Of a stretch of 64,000 bases of DNA, positions 20,740-32,266 are shown piece after piece; positions within the stretch are counted from its first letter, which is position 1, and the number at the start of each line of letters is the position of its first letter. The stretch spans positions 12,576,001 to 12,640,000 of the forward strand of contig JBAMJR010000040.1 in assembly GCA_038501785.1 (NCBI GenBank), in the 5' to 3' direction. This DNA comes from Myoxocephalus aenaeus (Eukaryota > Chordata > Actinopteri > Perciformes > Cottidae). Below the pieces are notes generated by a model. The model was not told the origin of the DNA. It worked only from the letters and a program-made list of their open reading frames with translations, and made no database searches. The position numbers and the translations under genes are program-made.

Positions 20740-21739
20740 CTCTGTCCATCCGTCCAGCCACGTTACATCATGATGTTGTGAGACCGTTTCACAGAAGGCA
20801 AAAACATAATGTGAAAAAGAATATATTATATTTATCAAAATTATAAATTGTACAACTGCACCACAACTGTACAGATCGCCCAAATGTGCACATGTGCATC
20901 TTTGATTTACAGGTACTATGTTCCTGTTACACTTTGTTTCTTTCTTTTGATCCTATTGCTTTCTGTAAAGAGAGGAACAACAAAATGGAAGCGCTTGTAT
21001 ATTATGATTATTTTAGATTTTCTCCATCGGTGCTCCCACTGATGGAAAAAGACAGTTGCACATTCTCCTGAGCATATTCTGAGGGCTGTGTTTTCTGTCC
21101 ACTGAACAGCCCCTGAAGTGTGCATGTGTGGAGATGCTTCTAGTCTCTTAAGACCAGAGACACTCTGTAAATAGGGAGCAGGACACACAGAGGTACCTCA
21201 TTATGATCTTCAGGACTGGACCAAGCGGAGACCAAGGGAGGATGGACACCTGGAGCTGACGCAGAGCTAGAGACTGCAGAAGTGCAATGCATCCGTGCAT
21301 TGTTTAGGCTGCTCTTTTAGATCTGCTGCAAGTATTTACTGCCATGTTACGACGGGAGGGGATTAACGTTTTACATTATTCATTATACATACTGTTGTAA
21401 ATATTGTGTGTGGAATGGTCCCCTTCTTGCACAATGCAGTGCTGTTCTGCAGACAGAAAATACAGCCTTAACTGTGCTGAATGAAAAAAGACCAAAAAAA
21501 AGACAACAAAACATAAAGACTATTGAATATATTAAAGAGTTACCTGCCTGTTATTTAAGCGAATAAATATCTATATATGAGAAAGAACACACCTGTATAC
21601 TGTAGACTAAATCTGTATGGAAATCTAAGAGAATTTAATGGGAATTAAGTCCAACACCTTTTGTCTGTATGAAAGAAAAATACATCAAAGTATTCTACAA
21701 TAATAACTTTGACAAAGTCTGTGTGGTCCTGTGTTGTTT

Positions 21740-23165
21740 GTTCACAATGAAGCCATGAAAACCTCTGGACAGGAAGGAGACACCGCATGTGTACTAGTGC
21801 TCTAGTGTTCTTGTGTTCTAGTGCTCTAGTGCTCTAGTGTTCTATGAAGCGATGGAAACCTCTGGACAGGAAGGAGACACCGCATGTGTACTAGTGTTCT
21901 AGTGTTCTTGTGTTCTAGTGTTCTAGTGCTCTAGTGTTCTATGAAGCGATGGAAACCTCTGGACAGGAAGGAGACACCGCATGTGTACTAGTGCTCTAGT
22001 GTTCTAGTGCTCTAGTGCTCTAGTGTTCTATGAAGCGATGGAAACCTCTGGACAGGAAGGAGACGCCGCATGTGTTCTAGTGCTCTAGTGTTCTATGAAG
22101 CGATGGAAACCTCTGGACAGGAAGGAGACACCGCATGTGTACTAGTGTTCTAGTGTTCTAGTGCTCTAGTGTTCTAGTGTTCTATGAAGCCATGAAAACC
22201 TCTGGACAGGAAGGAGACGCCGCATGTGTTCTAGTGCTCTAGTGTTCTATGAAGCGATGGAAACCTCTGGACAGGAAGGAGACACCGCATGTGTTCTAGT
22301 GTTCTAGTGCTCTAGTGTTCTATGAAGCGATGGAAACCTCTGGACAGGAAGGAGACACCGCATATGTACTAGTGTTCTAGTGTTCTAGTGCTCTAGTGTT
22401 CTATGAAGCGATGGAAACCTCTGGACAGGAAGGAGACGCCGCATGTGTTCTAGTGTTCTAGTGCTCTAGTGTTCTATGAAGCGATGGAAACCTCTGGACA
22501 GGAAGGAGACACCGCATATGTACTAGTGTTCTAGTGTTCTAGTGCTCTAGTGTTCTATGAAGCGATGGAAACCTCTGGACAGGAAGGAGACGCCGCATGT
22601 GTTCTAGTGCTCTAGTGTTCTATGAAGCGATGGAAACCTCTGGACAGGAAGGAGACGCCGCATGTGTACTAGTGTTCTAGTGTTCTAGTGTTCTAGTGCT
22701 CTAGTGTTCTAGTGTTCTATGAAGCCATGGAAACCTCTGGACAGGAAGGAGACGCCGCATGTGTACTAGTGTTCTAGTGTTCTAGTGCTCTAGTGTTCTA
22801 GTGTTCTATGAAGCCATGAAAACCTCTGGACAGGAAGGAGACGCCGCATGTGTTCTAGTGCTCTAGTGCTCTATGAAGCGATGGAAACCTCTGGACAGGA
22901 AGGAGACGCCGCATGTGTACTAGTGTTCTAGTGTTCTAGTGTTCTAGTGCTCTAGTGTTCTAGTGTTCTATGAAGCCATGGAAACCTCTGGACAGGAAGG
23001 AGACGCCGCATGTGTACTAGTGTTCTAGTGTTCTAGTGCTCTAGTGTTCTAGTGTTCTATGAAGCCATGAAAACCTCTGGACAGGAAGGAGACGCCGCAT
23101 GTGTTCTAGTGCTCTAGTGTTCTATGAAGCGATGGAAACCTCTGGACAGGAAGGAGACACCTGTG
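21740..23165. repeat. Higher-order satellite, 18 copies
   Basis: Each higher-order unit is a ~45-50-bp core (gatggaaacctctggacagg, then aaggagacaccgcatgtg) followed by two to six decamers of the type tctagtgttc or tctagtgctc. I counted 18 occurrences of cctctggacaggaaggagac. Core variants gcgatgg/gccatgg/gccatga and acaccg/acgccg are ordered in blocks, for example around 22640-22830 and 22880-23060, indicating block duplication. Confidence 0.95.
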
Positions 23166-24225
23166 TTCTAGTGCTCTATCATTCCAGTGCTCTGGTGTTC
23201 TGGTGTTCTAGTGTTCTGGTGCTCTAGTGTTCTAGTGCTCTATCATTCCAGTGTTCTAGTGTTCTAGTGCTCTATCATCACAGTGTTCTGGTGTTCTAGT
23301 GTTCTGGTGCTCTAGTGTTCTAGTGCTCTATCATCCCAGTGTTCTGGTGCTCTAGTGTTCTGGTGCTCTATCATTCCAGTGCTCTGGTGCTCTAGTGTTC
23401 TAGTGCTCTGGTGCTCTAGTGTTCTAGTGCTCTGGTGCACTAGTGTTCTAGTGCTCTGGTGTTCTAGTGTTCTAGTGCTCTAGTGTTCTAGTGCTCTGGT
23501 GTTCTAGTGTTCTAGTGCTCTAGTGTTCTAGTGCTCTGGTGTTCTAGTGTTCTAGTGCTCTGGTGTTCTAGTGTTCTGGTGCTCTAGTGTTCTAGTGTTC
23601 TAGTGCTCTAGTGTTCTAGTGTTCTAGTGCTCTAGTGCTCTAGTGTTCTAGTGCTCTGGTGCTCTAGTGTTCTAGTGTTCTAGTGCTCTAGTGTTCTAGT
23701 GTTCTAGTGCTCTAGTGCTCTGGTGTTCTAGTGTTCTAGTGCTCTAGTGTTCTAGTGCTCTGGTGTTCTAGTGTTCTAGTGCTCTAGTGTTCTAGTGCTC
23801 TGGTGCTCTAGTGTTCTAGTGTTCTAGTGCTCTAGTGCTCTAGTGTTCTAGTGCTCTAGTGCTCTGGTGTTCTAGTGTTCTAGTGCTCTAGTGTTCTAGT
23901 GCTCTGGTGTTCTAGTGTTCTAGTGCTCTAGTGTTCTAGTGCTCTGGTGTTCTAGTGTTCTAGTGCTCTAGTGCTCTAGTGTTCTAGTGCTCTAGTGCTC
24001 TGGTGTTCTAGTGTTCTAGTGCTCTAGTGTTCTAGTGCTCTAGTGCTCTGGTGTTCTAGTGTTCTAGTGCTCTAGTGCTCTAGTGTTCTAGTGCTCTAGT
24101 GCTCTGGTGTTCTAGTGTTCTAGTGCTCTAGTGCTCTAGTGTTCTAGTGCTCTGGTGTTCTAGTGTTCTAGTGCTCTAGTGTTCTAGTGCTCTGGTGTTC
24201 TAGTTCTCTATCGTTCTATCGTTCT
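23166..24225. repeat. ~1-kb decamer satellite (tctagtgttc / tctagtgctc)
   Basis: Nearly continuous 10-bp periodicity of tctagtg(t/c)tc with tctggtg variants; the first 200 bp also hold ctatcattccag interruptions. It continues the decamer component of the adjacent higher-order array. It ends in (gttctatc)n at about 24205-24230. Confidence 0.97.
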
Positions 24226-27170
24226 ATCGTTATAAGGCCATGGTGGAGTTGGTTCTCCACTGGAAAGGTAAGGGTACAGGAATTCCTACATGACTTAATA
24301 TATGAAAATCATGCATTCTTCACGTAGGAAACAAGACTATCTGTAGTTCATCACCAACTTTCTTATTTATGATGGTCATGTCTTCTTCAAAGGTAAGTCT
24401 GCAGTTAAAGTTCATTTCTGTACTGTTGTGATGTCACAACTTCACAGACTATTTTAGTTTCTAAATGTGTCTGTGGATATAATATATATATGAAAAAGTC
24501 ATTCTTAGTTGATGATTATTACAACACTTGGAATTCAACAGAATACATGTGTACTGTCCCTTTAAATGCACTGTGAAGAAGACACAACATATAATGAATA
24601 ACTCTGAGATACCGTAGTTATGCATTAACATTAGTCTTGCATTAACAGGCTCATGCATCAGATGTATTGATTGTTGTGCGTTCCTGATAGTTCCTGATAG
24701 TTCCTGACGTACTAGCCGTATTACGTCATGTTACAGGTGAGGCTGCATCTCTCTGACCAAAGTCTTTTCCATAGAAGGAACTCCGTGATCGTGACATTTG
24801 GAAACACATCCTTGCGTCTGGAACTGAGCGTGGGATGTGTTGCAGATGAGAGATAGTGTAGCCTGGCTTTGAGAGAAGAGGATGATCAACAGAGGCTTGA
24901 CGGTCAAAAACCTTTTTCAAAGCAGATCTCTTGACTTGTCACATCAGGAGGAGCACAGCTGGAACTAATAACGCTAGATATGTTTCGGTGATCAAATAAA
25001 CCCCATCAATAAGAGTGATGGGGAACGATCACTTACAATAAGTAACATGACATTAGTCCAAAACATGTTTTGCTTTGTGGCTTTAGGCCTCAAACTGACT
25101 GTAACCCATAAGGACACACGTCCTTTAAATGTTCTTCCATAAACAGCTTTATCCTTGATATAACTCATGAAGTCCCTAAGTGACGCCTACTGGACATCTT
25201 GGTGGGTCATGTGATTTTTTGTTCCCATAACAACCTTTCCAAGATGGCTGCTCCAGGTTGTGACAGATCTGAAGGAAATGCTCAATTTTAAAAGCTTGTT
25301 TTTCATTGTTAAAGGTAAGATTTACCCGTTTAAGAATTCTAATGCTTAATGAACCTGTCCTGTAATGTATGTGCTGCTGTGAGCACATTTCTTGAAGAAA
25401 CCGATATAAAACAAATCAGATAAAAATCGTTGCGACACATACGTCACATCGGGAATTTAACCTAAAAATAAAAACGGTGTGACATATATGCACAGTACAA
25501 AAATAATTATGATCGGATCAGTTAATTTGGCTGACTCAATGATATTTAGCTAACATATTTTATATTGTTCAATCTAAAGCATTTTAAAACAAATGTAAAC
25601 CAAAAAAAATCATTTTATAATTAATACAATTTGTTTTACCATTAACATATGTAACATTTCAAATGTTTGACACTATTTTGAAACCAAGGTCATAAATGTG
25701 TTCCATGTGGTCTATTTAGTCTGTATTATGTCCGCCATAATTTTCCTTAAAGGAGAAATGGATCCGGGTTCTTATGGGTAAATGAAGTTCTGTCGCAGGG
25801 CGGCATGCTGAGCTTTCATGCAGTGAAACCAGCAGATTGCTTTGGAAAGCTGCAGGTTGTTGGTTCAAGGAGAGCAGAGCAATGAGTTGGCTCTGCAACA
25901 TGTCCATCAAGATGAACCCGGAAAGGAACCGTGTGCTTGTGCAACTGCGACGTCAACACCTCCCTCTAATATCTCACACCAGAGGCAATGATTCCATCTG
26001 AAGGGTCACTGGCCTGCATGTTAAGACACCTTATTAATATTTACAATATGTAAAAACATGAATGGTGCAGGATACGCTGATGCATGCTGGCAGATGTGTA
26101 CATGAATACATTTGTCAACTAAAGCTCCTCCTGACGGCACCAATAAGATGAGGCTGCTCTATAAACAATCATGAATGACAATATAGTCAAATGCCTGCAT
26201 AGAAGTCATAATTCCTGACAAATGCTGTACATTATTGCACACTTCAAATGTCCTCTGCTTACTACATTGTAATGTGCTACCACTCATTTATTGAAGGTTT
26301 GTATGCTGCTAATAAATGCTTGACAGGGGGACTAAAAGCATCAGCGTTATTAGTTTGCTTAAAATATACAACTTTTTGACAAGCTTATGGATCTCCAAAA
26401 ATATGCATTTTCATCTCAAGTCTACGACATGTGAGTAAAATTGTTTCCATTTGACACAAGCAAATCTACGGTTCCTGTTCAGCTGTCAAAGGTCATTAGA
26501 CTTGTTTGATTTATTGCTGAGAGTTGGAGATGATAATATGAAGCTCCACTGAACAACGTTTAGCCAAAAGAAAACAAACCAGCAGCCAAATTATTCATTT
26601 TACATCCCGTTGCTTCATTTGTACAAACACTTTAGTGTAAACATGTCTTGGTGGTGTAAGGCGTTATGTGCACAACTACTATTGTGTCTGGACACAGTAA
26701 CTGTTCAGTCTCTACTGGTTGCCTGGCAACCTGATGGTCTCCAGTAAACATTTGAGTCACTATGAATTCAACTAACTAGCTACATGTGACAGTGAGCTAT
26801 AAAAAGGCCTCAGTCTCCATGCTAAGCTAACTGTAGCTCCCTTTTAACAGAGACAGGAGAGATTGGACCATCTGTCAGTGAGAAAGCAAATGAGCCTTTT
26901 CCCCAAAATGCAGGACTGTTACAGTCATATGTGGAAAAAAAGCTCCATCCTGGTAGACTTCAGAAGAGCACATGCTTTAATCTGTGTCCTTAGCATAACT
27001 CTAACCATCTGATCTACCTCACACTGGATGGGTATTTTGCTGGGAACCCACAGGAGTAAGTTGCCAAATATGACACGTTCAATATTGAACTTTGAATAAA
27101 CGCTTCAGGTCTTGAGCATGTGGTCTGCGATGGACCTTTACAGCTGCAGCGCATCGCCATTAAACCCGCT

Positions 27171-27197
27171 GTGTATCCCTCACTGTGAGGGATACAC
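27171..27197. repeat. 13-bp perfect inverted repeat, 1-nt spacer
   Basis: gtgtatccctcac and gtgagggatacac flank a single t. Confidence 0.95.
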
Positions 27198-27316
27198 ACC
27201 ATCGAGGCAGCTTAAGCAGACAGATCCAGGCCCATGAAGGTCCCCATCCAATATTCATTATATTAGCAGTATAGACTTGTCATGGTGGAAAAGTACAGGC
27301 GTATTTAATAATTGAA

Positions 27317-27394
27317 TAAAAGGGATAGTTGTATGAGCTACTTCTCCCTAGTCAGCGCACTAGGGAGAAGTAGCTCATACAACTATCCCTTTTA
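27317..27394. repeat. Perfect 36-bp hairpin-forming inverted repeat
   Basis: The arm 27317-27352 (containing gggatagttgtatgagctac) is perfectly complementary to 27359-27394, with loop cagcgc. No target duplication was evident. Confidence 0.95.
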
Positions 27395-27544
27395 GTCAAT
27401 TGGACTGCTGTGGACGTATTTCGGACAGCTAAATACATATTTTACAGCCGTACCATACTGTCAGACAGCTTTTCTGGTGGGGAACTGAGCAGTATGTTCA
27501 TCTGTGCTCTCTTAACTCAGGAATCCTTTGACAAACAGGAATGT

Positions 27545-27690
27545 TCTCTCACAGAACACAGGAGTTGCTGGTCTACCGCTGCCTCCATCAGTTAGTTTCT
27601 TTGTGTGACTTTGATGAATCCGATTGAACTCTTTTAAACCAACTGATCGAGGCATCAGTACACCGGCAACTCCTGTGTTCTGTGAGAGAA
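27545..27690. repeat. 24-bp inverted repeat, ~100-bp spacer
   Basis: tctctcacagaacacaggag and four more bases at 27545-27568 are the perfect reverse complement of 27667-27690. This could be the termini of a small DNA element. Confidence 0.9.
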
Positions 27691-28330
27691 AGAAAGACTG
27701 TTTTTGTCAATACGTCTTGTAGCTTTGAAGAGAACAAAGATGGAGTAACAGGTTCTATTTACGGTCTGTCAGCAACGTAAAGCAGTGAAAACGGTCTAAA
27801 CTTTGCTTCTATACTGGTACTACTGCCCATTTCTTCAAACTGGGGACACCGACCACCATCTACTGTAGGTACATGGACCATGAAGTACATCAAATTAATC
27901 AGAATATCCTTTTAATGATGGTAACTTGAGGTCCTGGTATCATAGGAAGAGCTTACTGGAACTGAGCCTCTTTATCAATGTCACCTGTGCTTTTCCACTC
28001 AGACATGTTTTAATGACTGCCATGAAAACATCTATTTTAACAAATTGTTGAAAAATAACTGATATGTGCATCTATGGTTTGAAGTAAATGGGCTAAAACA
28101 TGGGCAGGATGATTACTCCCTGTGGGTCCCCGCATACCGCATGCTTTGTACTTCCATCAAATGAGTTCTTGGTCATTTGTTTTGACAACCTTTACCAGAC
28201 TTGACCCAAATGTTCAGGAAAAGTAAGACCAGAGCTTGCTGTTTAGAAAGAGAAAAAGAGAAGCATTAATATCAAAAGTACAGAACAAGACACAGTAGAT
28301 AATAGTAACTCAAACATAATGAAAATATGA

Positions 28331-28336
28331 TTTATT
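28331..28336 (-). terminator. crebzf: Candidate poly(A) signal of crebzf
   Basis: The plus-strand tttatt reads aataaa on the minus strand, about 960 bp after the crebzf stop codon. It is the candidate I consider likeliest, but no cleavage data are available. Confidence 0.4.
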
Positions 28337-29294
28337 TGTCCAACATCAAGGTCATTTCCCTCAAACAATATGTATTCAAAGTATATACACATTTACATTT
28401 AGTTACACAAAGCTGGCAATTTCAGCACTTAATCAGATAGTTTGGGATGTATTTACTTAATACATTCCAGTAAGTCAATATATACAGGACATAATTCTGA
28501 GACTATTCAGTCTCTGATAACATCACATCATGAGTAATTGAGCAGCTGTAGACAAGCATCCAAAAATGAAAATAAAATATGATCACGCATACCATTTGTT
28601 ACCGATACTACCTTTAAAAAAATACCAGGCCACGTTGGCAGCAGCTTGTCCAGCCTCTTCGCCTTCCAGCAGCAGAATCCACTTTAGCATAAAGAAAAAT
28701 AGGTGGCGCTAAATGAAAGCATTCTTTTGTACAATGGCGCCGGTTCACAAAGAGATCAATTTTTTCCAAAAGAAAGTATTTACAGTCTTCTCTTTTTTAG
28801 CATTTCCAATTTGACAGCCAATACAAGATCTCTCTTTGTGGAGCTTCACCTTTATCTTAACATTCAGGATAATTACATTTAACTTAGTTAGATGTTAATT
28901 GAAATCAAATAATTTCCTACAACAAGAAACTGTAAATAAAATAAATGATAAAAGTACTCAAAAACAAAAGCATCAAAACAGAAGTACTACGGTTCCTGCT
29001 GAACGCCTCAGGCCTGTGAATCTTGTCTGGTCCTTACCATGGAGTCAAGGAGGTAAAGGTGTTCAGAAAGCCACTCATCCCGCATGGTGGATCAACCATT
29101 ACCTAGAAGAAACTGTCAACAAGGTTTAGCAGTAACGTGTACTCAAGCCATCATCACACAAAACAACATGCACATTCAGCAGTACTTGGGTATTCTTAAC
29201 TAATTCAACAGTGTTCATCCACCCTCAAGAAGTTCAGTACAGAGCCATATCAAGTTCAGTCTCAATATCTGAAAACAGAGATAAGTACTTGACC

Positions 29295-30065
29295 CTACAT
29301 TTTGAGCGACGCGCTTGCACTCTCTGCACACTTGGTGCAGAACTCCACTGAGACGTGGTTCTTGTCCACGTGCAGACAGATGCCCCCTGCTGTCTCTTTC
29401 TCCTCCACTTTCACGCGCTTTCTGGGCAAGGCGTAGTCGTGGTCGTTCGAGTCGGGCCCCTGGAAAAGCGAGGAAGATAATTTCATCCCATTCACACCGC
29501 TCAGCCTGGACAAGAGCTGGGCTAACATGCTCTCATTGGCCAGCACAGCCCTCAAGTACCTGGTCTCATCTTCCAACTCTTCCACCCTCTTCGTCAGTTG
29601 AGAATTTTCCTGTCGGAGCACATTGTTTTCTGTTGACAGGATCCCAACTTTCTTCTCCAAGCTGTTGACGTATTCTTTCTTCCTGAGACGATTCAATCTG
29701 GCAGCGACGGCATTTTTGTTGATCGTGTGGTTTGACTGGCTTTGCCTCTTCTTCATCCTCGAGTCGGAGGACATTCTATCTGGAGATGATGCTGTTGAAG
29801 CCTCGATCTCTGAATCTTGGTCTTTGGCGCTCAAACCGAGATCAGCCAACTCAATATCAAAGAGCGAAGAGGCAGTATCTCTTTCAAGTGTCCATTTTAA
29901 GTCTTCGATGCCAAACAGGTCATCTAGCTCTATTCCAGCAGTGTCCATATCATCAGATGGGAAACCCTCAGATGGACTAGAGAAATCTTCAACAGTTTCC
30001 ACCACTTCAACCTCCAGAGACGGCACCGCTGCGTTATTCATAATGCGTCTTCTTCTGGTGATCAT
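29295..30065 (-). CDS. crebzf: CREB/ATF bZIP transcription factor (Zhangfei)
   Basis: A 256-residue bZIP protein; in mammals it represses or modulates HCF-1- and ATF4-linked transcription in the nucleus. The coding region lies within one exon whose acceptor (ctccacag) precedes 30107 in the 5'UTR. I start at ATG 30065 because the frame upstream has no ATG before the splice site. The N-terminal half is acidic (IELDDLFGIEDL). The basic region NKNAVAARLNRLRKKEYV is followed by a leucine zipper (SLEKKVGILSTENNVLRQEN onward). The C-terminus has RYLRAVLANES, LLSRLSGV, DHDYALP, GGICLHVDKNHVSVEFC and ends SLKM, as in CREBZF orthologues. It is shorter than the human protein at the N-terminus. Confidence 0.95.
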   Translation of the reverse strand: MITRRRRIMNNAAVPSLEVEVVETVEDFSSPSEGFPSDDMDTAGIELDDLFGIEDLKWTLERDTASSLFDIELADLGLSAKDQDSEIEASTASSPDRMSSDSRMKKRQSQSNHTINKNAVAARLNRLRKKEYVNSLEKKVGILSTENNVLRQENSQLTKRVEELEDETRYLRAVLANESMLAQLLSRLSGVNGMKLSSSLFQGPDSNDHDYALPRKRVKVEEKETAGGICLHVDKNHVSVEFCTKCAESASASLKM

Positions 30066-30437
30066 TGTGGTTCGACAGTCGGACTGCAAGGAATCCTGAT
30101 TGTTCACCTGTGGAGACAACAAAATATACTTTACGTGTGTAATATTTCAGCAAGTAAGCAATTCATTTATCAGAGATTATTTTGATAATTTGAGTCACTG
30201 TAGCACAGTAAATGTGGTAACTGAGTACCTTTTTTAAACAGGCTAATAAGCAAGAAAGAAATATAAGTACTTGCCACACTTGACACTAAATGGACGTATT
30301 GATTACGTCATCAACATTTCTACCATTACGTTGGCTCTGTTTAACTGGTCATTGTCAACTATCTTATAGACCATATATATTTAGTTGCTCTGGATATTCT
30401 CCATAAAGAGGGTGCGTGTTGGCTAAACGTCTGCGCA

Positions 30438-30491
30438 ACGTAAGATGCTAGCCCGATAGCATTTTACGTAAGATGCTAGCCCGATAGCATT
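30438..30491. repeat. 26-bp tandem duplication in crebzf intron 1
   Basis: acgtaagatgctagcccgat plus agcatt appears twice, two bases apart. Each copy contains acgtaag, and the next acgtaa follows at 30495. Confidence 0.95.
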
Positions 30492-30902
30492 GTTACGTAA
30501 CCTATACGTCGTTTTACAACAATGCTCTAAAATGCACTGTTACACACACAACATACCTCACTTAAAATACTAACTTAGGCTTATGAGGTCAATAAACAAG
30601 GCGTCCTAACATGAGCGGTCGCTTCCTCACTAGGCCGCAGTCGACCTCGCAGTTTGAGTGGACGTCATCACCGACTGGACGTCTCACTCACGGTGTCACT
30701 TCAGATCTCATTCAACTTTTAACGTGTACACATGTAGCTTAGCTCGTTAGTTAGCGCTAGCTAAGATAAGCTACACTCGTAAACTGGAGCTAACTAAAAC
30801 TAACTGGAGCTAACTAAAGCCACGAAGCGGTAACCAGCAAAGCTAGCTAGAACACCGAATGACGCAGCATGTTTAACGGGACAGATTCAACCAACGACTT
30901 AC

Positions 30903-31100
30903 CGGCCCCTTAAATATCCTGCGACACAATTCCAATCGGTAACTACTGGAAGTCTGTAAGTCAGTCAGAGAAACGGCGCTGGTAATGAACGCCTGCTTAA
31001 CCGCGCACAGCTTGGGAAACAGAGGACAATGGCGCGGCCCGCGGCTGCGGATGAGAAGCGGCTGCGCGCGCGCGCGCACACTTCCGGGCACGTGATCAAC
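30903..31100 (-). promoter_or_regulatory. crebzf: crebzf first (non-coding) exon and CpG-rich promoter
   Basis: A donor (minus-strand ggccg|gtaagt) ends an exon at 30903 and pairs in sense with the acceptor at 30107. The region to 31095 is GC/CpG-rich with a (GC)n run at about 31063-31078. On the minus strand it has a USF-type E-box cacgtg (31089-31094) next to an ETS-like cccggaag. The transcription start is inferred to lie between about 30960 and 31090. Confidence 0.55.
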
Positions 31101-32266
31101 AATAAAAGTCCCACTGAACTGGAGTCAGTGATCGGACGACAAGCAGGTGTCAATGTGGCGCAGTCATGAGCAGTTGTACCAACACCTCTAAAATCAATAA
31201 ATGAAAGCTTCATAAAGGTCGTAATTGTTACATGACTGTTAACACAACAGTCATGTAACAAGCGTCACATTGTGTAGAATATTCCTGCTTAGAATATACC
31301 ATGTGCATTAAGATCGTAGTTTGAAAGGTTTATTACTCTTGTACATTTCACATCTTTGTCCTAGTGCTGCTAAATTGGCTGTGGCTTCCTTTAAAGAGAT
31401 ATAAGTAGATGGGTTATCATAATTTAAGTCTGTTAATTTAGGTTTTACAATGTGAACTGTATCACACATTCCTGCTGAAATTACAACGCAGAGCAAACAT
31501 GCTGCTTTCAGTCTGAAAGACGTGCTCAGCATTAGACATACTTTCCAAACACTCCATGAATGAGACACTCAAAAACAGTCAAATTCCTTTGATAGAAAAA
31601 TGTTTTATTGACCATAAGTGTGCAGAAGAAAATGTATGACACAAAACCACCTAGTGCTTACAACGATATCCCCCCTGCTGGGGTTCAACAGAAAGGCATC
31701 GACCCCGGCATCAACATGCACCACCATTATGAATTAACCAGATCCATTCTCTCTCACCTTCTTGGGCAGTTTTTAAAGTGTTAAATGTCTGCACTATTTC
31801 CACCTATTAAAAACATTGTAGTCAACATGAAGGGTTTTACAAATGCTTTTAGATTAGCTAACCGAGTCTTTTTATAAATGAATATATGAATCTTTTTTGT
31901 CGGACTGGAAGTTAGTTGGAGAGGTCTCCTTGGGCTCTGGGAAAATATTATGGGCTTTTCACTAGTTTCTGACATTTCATTAATTGATAACATCATTTGT
32001 GATAATAAAAGACATTTTTAAAACAATTCATCACTTTTAACAAGCTGGAACCTATGACTGATGGAAGTTCTTTCCTGGTGAATAATCAGATAAATGACTT
32101 ATATCGATCGAGTAATCAATGAATGCTTTACATATTCCATCCCTCAACACTACTGCTTAGTACTGAAGTTTATGTTGTTTATTTTAAACGTTTCAAAACA
32201 ACCTGGAACATAAGTTCATTATTGGGCCAGAAGCTAAAGGAATTTATTTCACAGCTATATAACAAC
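31101..32266. other. Spacer between las1l and crebzf, probable las1l 3'UTR
   Basis: Both genes are on the minus strand. Candidate las1l poly(A) signals (plus-strand tttatt) are at 32178-32183 and 31604-31609. A 21-bp inverted motif (tgttacatgactgttaacac / acaacagtcatgtaaca) is at 31227-31261. No further exon was recognised. Confidence 0.5.

Larger units (their letters stand above)
17495..21570 (+). other. atp2b3: Probable 3'UTR of atp2b3
   Basis: No further exon of any gene is recognised up to the satellite at 21.74 kb. Candidate polyadenylation signals include aataaa at 18131-18136 and aataaa at 21562-21567. The tract 20900-21570 is not repetitive and looks like ordinary AT-rich 3'UTR. The interval contains TA- and GT-rich microsatellites (18140-18345 and 18700-18767), the 19-bp minisatellite at 18899-19310 and a dispersed repeat near 19.6-20.0 kb. 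The true 3' end is inferred. Confidence 0.5.
24230..28330. other. Gene-free AT-rich intergenic region
   Basis: Lies between the convergent 3' ends of atp2b3 and crebzf. I find no exon, tRNA or recognised transposon protein. It contains several perfect inverted repeats (listed separately near 27.2-27.7 kb), which may be MITE remnants. Confidence 0.6.

Noticed and set aside
30066..30122. N-terminal extension of crebzf beyond ATG 30065
   Set aside because: The extension crosses a consensus acceptor (ctccacag) and has no ATG; it would start at TTG.
31308..31568. Minus-strand 86-residue open frame with a signal-like hydrophobic start
   Set aside because: No family resemblance recognised, sits in the likely las1l 3' region, no splice or promoter signal; an open frame of this size is expected by chance.
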